Made by a program: the position numbers and the translations under genes | Shown: piece after piece, positions 8,615 to 16,408 of the stretch | Layout: each line of letters opens with the position of its first letter | Position numbering within the stretch: position 1 is the stretch's first letter | Assembly (NCBI RefSeq): GCF_001659685.2 | Contig: NZ_LXYE02000001.1 | Coordinates: 186,001 to 250,000, forward strand | Direction: 5' to 3' | DNA: 64,000 bases | Source of the DNA: Labilibacter marinus | Lineage (GTDB): Bacteria > Bacteroidota > Bacteroidia > Bacteroidales > Marinilabiliaceae | The notes under the pieces: generated by a model | What the model saw: only the letters and a program-made list of their open reading frames with translations | What the model was told of the DNA's origin: nothing | The model's database searches: none

Positions 8615-9927
8615 ATCAGGCCTCCTGTAAAAGTTAGTGTGTTATATGAAATTCCGTTTGTTTTATTTAATGGGTCTTCCGTTTGTACCAAATAGGATAC
8701 ATTGGTATTGCTTGTTACTCCTAGGGTAAAAGATAACTTATCGTTTTTAGTTAGGAATATATTATTGATGCTAAATGTGTTTTTGTTGGATTCCAGACTA
8801 TTGTACAGAGCTCCAGTACTAAAGTCGTAAAAATTATTGTATTCTGGTAATATAACGCTGGCTTCTGCCCACCAATAATTCGATATTTTAAAACCTATGG
8901 TATTTTTAACGATAATATCAATGTTTTGGTGCTTTGTTACTTGCTGTTGTTGCCAATAGGTATCTAACGAATAGTATAAGTTAAGGTTAGCTTTTGGGTA
9001 CCAAGTAAAATGTCCACCTATTTGAATGTTTTTTACATCGTTAAGTGTTCCTACCAAAGATGATGTTCCAAGGCTTACTTTGTTTAACTCATACTGGGCT
9101 TTTAAGCTATATAGTGAGGTGTTAAATTTTAGATTTTTGTATGTCGTGGGGATGTATATTTTGATGTGATGAAATCCCGGAGTAACGGTAAAACCAGTAA
9201 AAGGTGTTATCTGCATATTTAAACCATAAGTCCATTGGTGTAAGGCTTGGTCATTAAGCACGTATGGAGTACCTCCATTAATTATATAATTGTATTCATT
9301 TTTATATAGATAATCCAGCGAGTGATTTACAATAACAGATTTGCCCATACGATGCGATAAAAAGCTATGGGTATTATGAAAGTAATTGGTGGTTTTTTGA
9401 ATGGCATCTATTGATAAATTAGCATTGCTATTATGTGTAAAGTCCACATCGTTGTTTGAGCCCGAATACGAGTATATTATTCCACCAGCTAAAACCGACT
9501 GTTGATATTTTGCTTTCAAATCAGGTAATTTTTGGCCCGATATTTTTGAGGAGAATTTTAAAGCATCATTAGCTCTACCTGCATATGCATAACACTGCAT
9601 TAAAAAATATTGCGCGTTGGCATCATTCGCGTTAAAATTAAGTGCTTTTATATAATGAGGAATAGCTAACCTATACTGACCTTTACTATAATAGGCATAA
9701 GCAATACGCATACGTAAATAAAAGTAATCAATGCCGCTTGAAACGGCTCGCTGTCCGCTTTGTATTAAGGCATCCCAGTCGCCTGTCATATACTGGGCGT
9801 ATGTAGTACTGTCGGTGCTTGAATATGTACTTTGCGTTTGAGCCTGCGATGGCATCCATAACAACATCAAAAAGATAGCTCCAATGCTTATTCGCTTTAT
9901 AGTGTGTGGGATACGTAATTTTTTCAT
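8602..9927 (-). CDS. Outer-membrane beta-barrel protein with N-terminal TPR
   Basis: A 441-aa protein with a signal peptide ending in MPSQAQT. Residues ~45-130 form TPR-like helices (DYFYLRMRIAYAYYSKGQYR, DANAQYFLMQCYAYAGRAND). From about residue 145 the pattern becomes alternating polar/aromatic strands typical of an outer-membrane barrel, ending in TLTFTGGLIWKL with a C-terminal aromatic-rich strand. The TPR-plus-barrel layout recalls the YaiO family, but I could not confirm that assignment. It follows the urea-transporter/M23 fusion by 32 bp and overlaps the downstream TPR gene. It could be the outer-membrane component of whatever this gene run transports or assembles. Confidence 0.78.
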   Translation of the reverse strand: MKKLRIPHTIKRISIGAIFLMLLWMPSQAQTQSTYSSTDSTTYAQYMTGDWDALIQSGQRAVSSGIDYFYLRMRIAYAYYSKGQYRLAIPHYIKALNFNANDANAQYFLMQCYAYAGRANDALKFSSKISGQKLPDLKAKYQQSVLAGGIIYSYSGSNNDVDFTHNSNANLSIDAIQKTTNYFHNTHSFLSHRMGKSVIVNHSLDYLYKNEYNYIINGGTPYVLNDQALHQWTYGLNMQITPFTGFTVTPGFHHIKIYIPTTYKNLKFNTSLYSLKAQYELNKVSLGTSSLVGTLNDVKNIQIGGHFTWYPKANLNLYYSLDTYWQQQQVTKHQNIDIIVKNTIGFKISNYWWAEASVILPEYNNFYDFSTGALYNSLESNKNTFSINNIFLTKNDKLSFTLGVTSNTNVSYLVQTEDPLNKTNGISYNTLTFTGGLIWKL

Positions 9928-9959
9928 TGTATTGGGGCTTGTCGCTTTGTTGAGTGGGT

Positions 9960-12176
9960 TTAATTAATGATTCTCTTTAAACTGATTATTTGATCAGACT
10001 GATGTATCATAAAACTTTCTAAACCTTGATGATTAATTATTATGGGGTAATTATATTCTTGAATGGTTTTTCCTAAAAAGGTATTGGTTCGTTTTGCACT
10101 GAGTTCAATTCTAGAAGGAGAAAATAAGTCGTCTATATGATCATAACGCAAGGTGTATTTCGCGCTGATTAATTGTATAAACGGACTGATAAAATCGTGC
10201 AACCACAAATACTTTTTAGGGATGGAATGATTTAAAGGAATAGAGTCTTTAAGCTGATGATTAGCATAAAAACACTTCTGCACTTTAAAAGCTCCCATGT
10301 AAAAATGATGTAGGATAGAGCCTTTTTTTCCTTCGAAATGTGTAAAGTAAAACAGGTGCTCGTTGGATACAAAGTAGGCTTTCGATTTACTATGCTTACA
10401 TTCTAAATATGTTTCGTTATTGGGCGTAAGGTTAACATCCCAGTTTAACTGGCTTATTGTATTATTGATGTTTAATTCAAACTTAAGCTGTTGCCCGGGT
10501 ATAAATCGAAAGGCATTTTCTATTAGAGCGCTGCTTTCAGAATTGGAGATGATATCGCCTTCTTTAGGATAGGTATAATCCTCTAAACTCAATTCTTTTT
10601 CTTGATGATGAAGAAAACTACTGATGGGATGATTTAAAGTTTGAGAACCCACATATGGATACGATTGCAACTGAAAATGAATATGTGGATACGGAGAACG
10701 ACCAGAGTTTCCACATTTGCCAACGACCTGACCAAAGGAAACCGCATCACCTTTTTTAACCGTAATGCTGTCTTTTTTTAGATGGCTTATTTTAGAATAT
10801 ACATATTCGTTGTGTTTGATGATGACCGAGTTTCCCCAGTTATTTTCAAGGTTTACCTCGCCAATATTATTGTCTTCAATATAATCAATAACCTCTTCTA
10901 CTACGCCTTTTTCACAAGCTATTACTGGCTTGTTATAGCAATAATAATCCTCTAAAAAATTACCATCCGTTTTAAACTGTTTATCCTGATTGTCGGTAAT
11001 AACAAAATCCCAGGCGTGTTGGTAATTATTTTGGTGCGTATAACTACCATTGTGTCCTTGCGAAACTTTCCATTGACCGCGAAACGGTAGTTTGATGGCC
11101 AGATAATTAAGAAAGTTATATCGTTTAAGGTTATTAATGTGTGTGTATAAATTTACCTCAGGTGCATTGTGTTGATAATAAGCTTCTGCCAGTTTGGGTG
11201 AATAACTCATCCTAAATTTAAGGATGTATAAAAACATCAATACAATTACATTAAAAGGCAAGGAATAAATAGCCAGATTAAATTTTAAGAATACTGTGCT
11301 GAAACTAATGGATAGGATTGCAACCAAGGGTACCAAAACACCGACACTGAGGTAAGATCGAGGAGAAGGAATTAAAAAGAAACCTCCAATGGCAATGGCT
11401 GTGAGTATATAATTAAAACCAATATAGCTGTATTCCAGTAAAGTGATATCGGCATTAATGCCTTGGTAAAAGGAGTAGGCAATAAAAAAACCGATGAGCG
11501 ATAAAGAAAATGCGATGCGACTATAAAGGAGCAAGCCAATGGATAGAATTAATCCCGCGAGTACGTTATATTGAAATAAGATAGCACTCAAGGAAATGAA
11601 ATATACTTTTAAAAAGGCGGGTATTTCGGCCATGTTAAAATACTCGTAAACCTGCACTAAAGAGTGTCCGCCAATCACATAAAGCTCGTTCATGGTGTAA
11701 ATGCCTCTTTCGCTGATGCCCAAAGCTTCAAAGTGTTTGGTGGCTAAAGTAAAGGTCCATATACCCAATAAAAACGGGATGCTTAAAAACGGAATATTGT
11801 ATTTACCAATAACGCCTTGTAGTGTAACCGAAATAAACAAAGTTAGTATGGCTGCTAGAATAACGATAAAAACCAGATATCCGCTAAAGCCATAATACAT
11901 GCCTAAACCCAAACCAACCAATAAGCTATTAAATCCATACAAACCTTGAGCTACCGTTTGCTTATTTAGGTTTAGCAGAAAACCACTGATGGAGGTTGTA
12001 ACAACCGCAAGTAAACCCACCATACCTGTGTAAAAATCAATAAACGTTACCAGAAATATTAAGGCCGCAAAGGGTTTGTAGGTAGAGAAGAAAATTTGCG
12101 AATAGCTGTTGAATAAGCTATCCACAAATAACCTGAAGTTTTCTGATTGAGTATGTTGCTTTATGCTTGATATCAT
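9960..12176 (-). CDS. Urea transporter-like membrane protein fused to M23 peptidase
   Basis: A 738-aa fusion. Residues ~20-310 match the urea transporter family (PF03253 type): about ten membrane segments, with the paired family motifs TVAQGLYGFNSLLVGLGLG and NIPFLSIPFLLGIWTFTL. After a linker, residues ~370-510 form a LytM/M23 metallopeptidase domain. Its zinc ligands are intact (His387 and Asp390 in QHAWDFVI; His498 and His500 in PHIHFQ), and it has the typical CGNSGRS turn. The last ~230 residues are a beta-rich region of unknown role. M23 enzymes cut peptidoglycan cross-links or stem peptides. The gene lies 58 bp after a PLP decarboxylase, suggesting a shared operon. The substrate of the channel part may be urea or another small amide. 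Confidence 0.9.
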   Translation of the reverse strand: MISSIKQHTQSENFRLFVDSLFNSYSQIFFSTYKPFAALIFLVTFIDFYTGMVGLLAVVTTSISGFLLNLNKQTVAQGLYGFNSLLVGLGLGMYYGFSGYLVFIVILAAILTLFISVTLQGVIGKYNIPFLSIPFLLGIWTFTLATKHFEALGISERGIYTMNELYVIGGHSLVQVYEYFNMAEIPAFLKVYFISLSAILFQYNVLAGLILSIGLLLYSRIAFSLSLIGFFIAYSFYQGINADITLLEYSYIGFNYILTAIAIGGFFLIPSPRSYLSVGVLVPLVAILSISFSTVFLKFNLAIYSLPFNVIVLMFLYILKFRMSYSPKLAEAYYQHNAPEVNLYTHINNLKRYNFLNYLAIKLPFRGQWKVSQGHNGSYTHQNNYQHAWDFVITDNQDKQFKTDGNFLEDYYCYNKPVIACEKGVVEEVIDYIEDNNIGEVNLENNWGNSVIIKHNEYVYSKISHLKKDSITVKKGDAVSFGQVVGKCGNSGRSPYPHIHFQLQSYPYVGSQTLNHPISSFLHHQEKELSLEDYTYPKEGDIISNSESSALIENAFRFIPGQQLKFELNINNTISQLNWDVNLTPNNETYLECKHSKSKAYFVSNEHLFYFTHFEGKKGSILHHFYMGAFKVQKCFYANHQLKDSIPLNHSIPKKYLWLHDFISPFIQLISAKYTLRYDHIDDLFSPSRIELSAKRTNTFLGKTIQEYNYPIIINHQGLESFMIHQSDQIISLKRIIN

Positions 12177-12234
12177 CTTTCGAATATAGATAAAACCTTG
12201 TATATCCTAATGTTTTTAACCCTTGATAGGAGTT

Positions 12235-13593
12235 TTATAAATTGAAATCTTTTAAATGCTCAGGTGTTCTGTCCAATGCATTCATAGTTTCATGGTTTTC
12301 ATTTTCACGAACGACATGGGTATTGCCATCTAAATCTATCATTACAATCTTAGGTCTGTAAGTGATAAACTGCATCCATTGCGTCATATTATAAGCACCA
12401 ATCCTGCTAATCACTACATGCTTTCCTTTTTCTACTTCGGGGAATTTAATAGCCTCTCTAATCACATCAATATTCATACATAAAGGACCATAAATAATGG
12501 TGTCCTCCATATGTGATGAGGAAAGTTGAGCAGGCGCAATTTGATGTTCGTACCAAAACGAAGTAAATAACATATTCACCCCAATATTAATGACTAAGGA
12601 ACGTCTGCCATCGGGTAATCTTTTGTTAGCTAAAGCAGAGCCAATGAGGCTACCCGCATCATCAATTAAAGCACGACCTGTTTCTAAAATAAGTAGAGGC
12701 ATGTGCTCGTACTGAATATCAGACTGCTCCAAGGCATTGGTAATGGCTTCGGCATAATCATCAAAAGTAGGGCAGGTATCGCTACCTGGTAAGTAAGCTC
12801 CTTTCAGCGTATTTTTGGATGCAAAACCTCCACCTAAATCAATATACTTGATGTTGTGGTTGTACTTGTGTTGAATACGAACAGCTAACTGAGATAGTTT
12901 GGTGGCCGCTACACCGTATGCATTAGCATCCATAATATAAGTGCCAATATGCGTGTGCAAGCCTACTAATTCAAAACCATCGTCTACCATAATTTTATTC
13001 AGGATAGCCCAAGCCTCTCCATTTTCAAGGTTGAAACCAAAACGTACCCACTTAGGATAAATACCCGTATCCATATTAACGCGAATGGCAACTTTGGCTT
13101 TTTTGCCTATTTTTTTAGTGATGAGTTTGATATCATAAAATTCATCTTGATGGTCGATGTGAATAAGCGACTCATTTTTGATGGCTAAGGTTAAATCATC
13201 AATACTTTTATCGGGACCATTAAAAATAATTTTGTTTCCAGGTACTCCATTGGCAATGGCCTTTTCGTATTCAAATCCTGAAACAACCTCAGCCCAAGAA
13301 CCCTCTTGATGATAAATATTACAAACTGCATTGAGGTAGTTGGTTTTATACGACCAAGCAAATTGTACTTTATCATATCTGGTTTTAAATGCATTAACAG
13401 CATTGTTGTAGGTGTTACGAATGGTTTTTTCGGATAAAACATAGAGTGGCGAACCATATTCTTCAACCAAATCCGTTACTGATACTTTATCAATTTCAGT
13501 AATAGGTTGAATGGTAGAGCTCATTCCAAATTTATCTGGCACTCCTGCACTTATTTTATTGATGATGGGTTTTTCGTATGCTAATTTTTTCAT
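12235..13593 (-). CDS. PLP-dependent decarboxylase (Orn/DAP/Arg type, alanine-racemase fold) with leader-like N-terminal tail
   Basis: A 452-aa fold-type III decarboxylase. The Schiff-base lysine is Lys83 (AWSYKTN). The glycine loop is DLGGGFASKN, the phosphate-binding loop LILETGRALIDDAG has Thr where most members have Pro (EPGR), and the second active-site Cys is in YGPLCMNIDV. It should remove CO2 from a basic or diamino acid; substrate cannot be fixed from motifs. The first ~35 residues precede the normal barrel start and include EKPIINKISAGVPDKFG (7-23), which looks like a peptide-maturation leader rather than an enzyme domain. It is separated from the upstream ATP-grasp gene by the 20/21-bp repeat array and followed by the urea-transporter fusion. 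Confidence 0.9.
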   Translation of the reverse strand: MKKLAYEKPIINKISAGVPDKFGMSSTIQPITEIDKVSVTDLVEEYGSPLYVLSEKTIRNTYNNAVNAFKTRYDKVQFAWSYKTNYLNAVCNIYHQEGSWAEVVSGFEYEKAIANGVPGNKIIFNGPDKSIDDLTLAIKNESLIHIDHQDEFYDIKLITKKIGKKAKVAIRVNMDTGIYPKWVRFGFNLENGEAWAILNKIMVDDGFELVGLHTHIGTYIMDANAYGVAATKLSQLAVRIQHKYNHNIKYIDLGGGFASKNTLKGAYLPGSDTCPTFDDYAEAITNALEQSDIQYEHMPLLILETGRALIDDAGSLIGSALANKRLPDGRRSLVINIGVNMLFTSFWYEHQIAPAQLSSSHMEDTIIYGPLCMNIDVIREAIKFPEVEKGKHVVISRIGAYNMTQWMQFITYRPKIVMIDLDGNTHVVRENENHETMNALDRTPEHLKDFNL

Positions 13594-13706
13594 GATAATC
13601 TGTTTTTAGCTGTTTCTTGCTTACTACTCTCTGTTTCTTGTATGTTTTTCGTTCTTCCTGTTATGAATAATCATTCAGGGGTACTTATTTTTTATTTCAG
13701 ATCCTA

Positions 13707-13897
13707 CAGGACGGCTCCAGATCTAACAGGACAAGCTCAAGTTAATACAGGACGGCTTCAAGTTCATCAGGACTAGGAAAAGATCTTACAGGAAGACTCC
13801 AAGTCCATCAGGACAAACTCCGGACTCTACAGGACGGGGCAAAGGTTCCACAGGACGTCTCCAAGTTGATCAGGACAGACTGAAAGTTATACAGGAA
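13707..13897. repeat. Ten-copy tandem repeat, 20/21-bp period
   Basis: The hexamer CAGGAC (CAGGAA in copies 5 and 10) starts at 13707, 13727, 13748, 13768, 13789, 13809, 13830, 13851, 13871 and 13892. Steps are 20,21,20,21,20,21,21,20,21, close to two helical turns each. The bases between are degenerate but related (ctccaagtt before tCAGGAC; nctacAGGACgg). The array fills most of the gap between the ATP-grasp and decarboxylase genes, which are both on the minus strand, so in their transcript it reads as repeated GTCCTG. A 41-bp double unit is not a multiple of three, so it is not a repeated protein domain. It is not a CRISPR array: repeats and spacers are too short and no cas genes are present. 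Confidence 0.93.
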
Positions 13898-13931
13898 CTT
13901 AACATTCTGTTCCTTTCTCCCTTTTCCCTTT

Positions 13932-14981
13932 TTATAGTTTCCCTTGAATAGATATCTTTTCAAAGTCGGACAGGTTACCTATTAAATCGTATGAATAACG
14001 GATAAACATTTTACCTACCTCGTAATCTGTCATTGGTTCTACATTTTTACCAAGAGCGAGCAGAGTTAGAGCTTCAGGTATGTTCTGGCCTGCACCAACC
14101 GAAAGATACACCCATGCAGGAATACGAGGATTTATCTCAATTAAGTAATACTCGTTTTTATCGGTTCGGATAATTTCGAGCTCCATACCGCCTTTCCACT
14201 TACTTTGTTTTATGAGGCGGTGAGTTATTTTCAGCAACACTTCGTCACCTAGTGTAACACCGCTCCATGCCTTCCCTTTGTCTGTGATGTATTGTTTTCG
14301 CATGGGAACTGCAGCCACCGTATTACCTTCTCCATCACCCAAGGCAACCACATTTACTTCGGTACCTTTTACAAACTCCTGAATAATGATAGGTAATCCC
14401 CATTGAGCACTTACTTTATTAAAGGCTGCCATTACTTGGTCTGGATTATGAGCCACATAAGCATCATAAAATTTTCCCTTAACAAGCACTGGGTAGCTAA
14501 ACTCATCTTCAATTCTTCGTATTTCATTATAAGATGTAATACTTATGCTTTTCGGAACCTTGATATCATATTTTTGGCCATATGTTACCAAGTTGCCTTT
14601 GTTTCGTTCTTCAAGTTGAGCCAGCGAAGGCAAATAGGTTTTTATACCATTTACATCCAGTATTTTTTGCGCTTTAATAAAGGTGTGTAACTCAGCATCT
14701 AAGTTTGGGATGATTAAATCAATGGGATCCTCATGATGAATTTGTAGCAGTCGAGTCATATAGGTTTCCATACCCATTGAAGGATAGGGCATCATATATG
14801 TTTTGTCCACCATATCATTCATATAAATGCCTGGTTCCAAATTTTCGTAAGCTAAACCAATAATACGCGCATCAATTAATTCAGAGTCTCTGATTCCTCT
14901 AATGACAGGTATTCCAGGCCCTGGATTATCCGTATTGTTTAAACCAGTAACCGCTATGGTTAATTTAATTTTATCAGCCAT
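13932..14981 (-). CDS. ATP-grasp domain enzyme (CarB-like ligase)
   Basis: A 349-aa cytoplasmic protein. It has an N-terminal Rossmann-like part (LTIAVTGLNNTDNPGPGIPV), then an ATP-grasp fold. The fold shows FSYPVLVKGKFYDAYVA (ATP-binding Lys), IIIQEFVKGTEVNVVALGDG, and the metal-binding strand YYLIEINPRIPAWVYLSVGA. Such enzymes form an acyl-phosphate and join a carboxylate to an amine or thiol. The specific substrate is unknown. It begins 2 bp after the PqqD-like gene ends, so the two are certainly co-transcribed. The decarboxylase follows after the repeat array. PqqD-fold proteins usually present a peptide to a modifying enzyme, so this ligase may act on a peptide or protein-bound substrate. 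Confidence 0.88.
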   Translation of the reverse strand: MADKIKLTIAVTGLNNTDNPGPGIPVIRGIRDSELIDARIIGLAYENLEPGIYMNDMVDKTYMMPYPSMGMETYMTRLLQIHHEDPIDLIIPNLDAELHTFIKAQKILDVNGIKTYLPSLAQLEERNKGNLVTYGQKYDIKVPKSISITSYNEIRRIEDEFSYPVLVKGKFYDAYVAHNPDQVMAAFNKVSAQWGLPIIIQEFVKGTEVNVVALGDGEGNTVAAVPMRKQYITDKGKAWSGVTLGDEVLLKITHRLIKQSKWKGGMELEIIRTDKNEYYLIEINPRIPAWVYLSVGAGQNIPEALTLLALGKNVEPMTDYEVGKMFIRYSYDLIGNLSDFEKISIQGKL

Positions 14982-14983
14982 AA

Positions 14984-15229
14984 CTATTCTGTTTTATCTA
15001 GGTTATAATGAACTAACATTTGTAAAAAATCATCCAAATGTTTACTAAAAGTAATTTCATCCACCTCATATTTTGCAAATATATATTCCTTTATCTCGTC
15101 CTCGGTTTTATCTAACTTGAGTAATTGTAATATTTCCTTGGCTATAGGGTTTAACGAAAAAGATTCTCCCGTTTGCGCATCAAAAACAAAGCCTGATTCG
15201 CTAATAGATATATTGTTTTTTAGTTTCAT
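14984..15229 (-). CDS. PqqD-like small protein (RiPP recognition element fold)
   Basis: An 81-aa protein with the PqqD layout: a short beta-hairpin (NISISESGFVFDAQTGESFS), the family's LNPIAKEILQLL helix and a C-terminal winged-helix-like part (DEIKEYIFAKYEVDE, then HLDDFLQMLVHYNL). PqqD-fold proteins bind leader peptides of ribosomal peptides; stand-alone copies are also found beside HPr-kinase-like and ATP-grasp enzymes. It is the first gene of the run, 2 bp from the ATP-grasp gene, and preceded by a well-matched Bacteroidota promoter. No obvious precursor peptide gene was seen nearby apart from mini-ORFs inside the repeat array. Confidence 0.85.
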   Translation of the reverse strand: MKLKNNISISESGFVFDAQTGESFSLNPIAKEILQLLKLDKTEDEIKEYIFAKYEVDEITFSKHLDDFLQMLVHYNLDKTE

Positions 15230-15267
15230 AGGATATGAAGTAATATGAGTTACTGATTTTCTTTATT

Positions 15268-15300
15268 CAAATGTATATAGATATGCTAGGCTTGACAAAA
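15268..15300 (-). promoter_or_regulatory. Bacteroidota-type promoter of the PqqD/ATP-grasp/decarboxylase run
   Basis: On the minus strand a TTG (-33 element, 15298-15296) is followed after 20 bp by TACATTTG (-7 element, 15275-15268), matching the TTTG/TAnnTTTG pattern of the Bacteroidota primary sigma factor. The predicted transcript starts about 30-35 bp before the PqqD-like ATG. Confidence 0.65.
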
Positions 15301-15454
15301 CTATTCAACAAACCAGCGTATTCTTTCAACGAAATGAATCAATGGCTTGGACTTAGATTCATATCATCTCCAAAGGTTTAATGCGTAAATAAATTATCAG
15401 TTATATATTTTTATAATGTTGTAGTAAAGGTTTGTTAATAAGCGTTTTTATTAG

Positions 15455-16294
15455 CTATTCATGGTTTATGTGATATTCAATTAATCCTTGCATAGGAGAG
15501 GCAGTTACCTGTCCTAATTGCAAAGAATGTTGTTGAATAGCCTTACTTAATGGTTGTTTGAAATAAAAAGCAATACTGCCTGTAAAGTGAATGGGTAACT
15601 CAGCGTATCGCGAGTACTGAAGCAGGTTTCTATTAATAAAATCGTTAAAGGATTGAGAAACGATGGCTTCTATCTCAGGATGATGAATTTGTTGAATCAT
15701 AAACTGAGAGAATTGAGCTAGATACCTGTTGGGGAACGGTTCTTTATAAACCGCATTCATTATATCTTGTGGGGTGAGTTTATAGGTTTCATAAAACAAT
15801 TGTTGTATTTCAGAGGGTAATTGGTTCTTTAGTAAATCTGCCATTAATAATTTACCCAATACGGCTCCACTTCCTTCATCTCCTAATATATATCCAAGGG
15901 GAGATACGTTCTCTATTATCTCTTTTCCATTGTAATAGCAAGAGTTTGAGCCAGTACCCAATATACACGCAATTCCAGGTTTATCCTGACAAAGAGAATG
16001 AGCTGCACCAAGTAAATCGCTATTTACCTGTATATCTGCACCATTAAAAAAAGAAGATAATGCTTCCTTAACGATGTTATTTTGCTCCTCATTAGCACAA
16101 CCAGCTCCATAAAAATATACATTATCAATGTTGTCTTTTATTAGGGAATAGTCACTTTTAAGCGATATAATAATATCCTCAACACTTTGATAAAATGGAT
16201 TGATTCCTTTTGTAAAACACGTTTGAGAAGGGTGTTTACTTTCGATCAGTTGCCATTCTGTTTTTGTGGATCCGCTATCGGCAATTAGTATCAT
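15455..16294 (-). CDS. BadF/BadG/BcrA-type ATPase, probable N-acetylglucosamine kinase
   Basis: A ~279-aa sugar-kinase-fold (ASKHA) protein. The phosphate-1 motif MILIADSGSTKTEW is at the very N-terminus, the second motif is PGIACILGTGSNSCYYN, then PLGYILGDEGSGAVLGK, and adenosine-binding HFTGSIAFYF near the end. In Bacteroidota this family is annotated as N-acetylglucosamine kinase, which phosphorylates recycled amino sugars in the cytoplasm. The ATG at 16294 fits the usual family start; an upstream TTG at 16300 would add two residues. It is divergent from the GHL10 hydrolase-like gene, so both may serve cell-wall sugar recovery. Confidence 0.85.
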   Translation of the reverse strand: MILIADSGSTKTEWQLIESKHPSQTCFTKGINPFYQSVEDIIISLKSDYSLIKDNIDNVYFYGAGCANEEQNNIVKEALSSFFNGADIQVNSDLLGAAHSLCQDKPGIACILGTGSNSCYYNGKEIIENVSPLGYILGDEGSGAVLGKLLMADLLKNQLPSEIQQLFYETYKLTPQDIMNAVYKEPFPNRYLAQFSQFMIQQIHHPEIEAIVSQSFNDFINRNLLQYSRYAELPIHFTGSIAFYFKQPLSKAIQQHSLQLGQVTASPMQGLIEYHINHE

Positions 16295-16408
16295 ACACAA
16301 ATGTAAAAAATAAATGAAAGGAGCAGAGGTGTTGTTCTATAAAAAGGAAGGATAGTTCATTATAAAACCTCTAAAAATATTAGTTTTATGCTTTCAATAT
16401 AATTGTTT

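Noticed and set aside
13707-13897. The tandem repeat as a CRISPR array
   Set aside because: Repeat cores of 6 bp with ~14-bp related gaps, period of 20/21 bp, no leader or cas genes; CRISPR units are about 60-75 bp.
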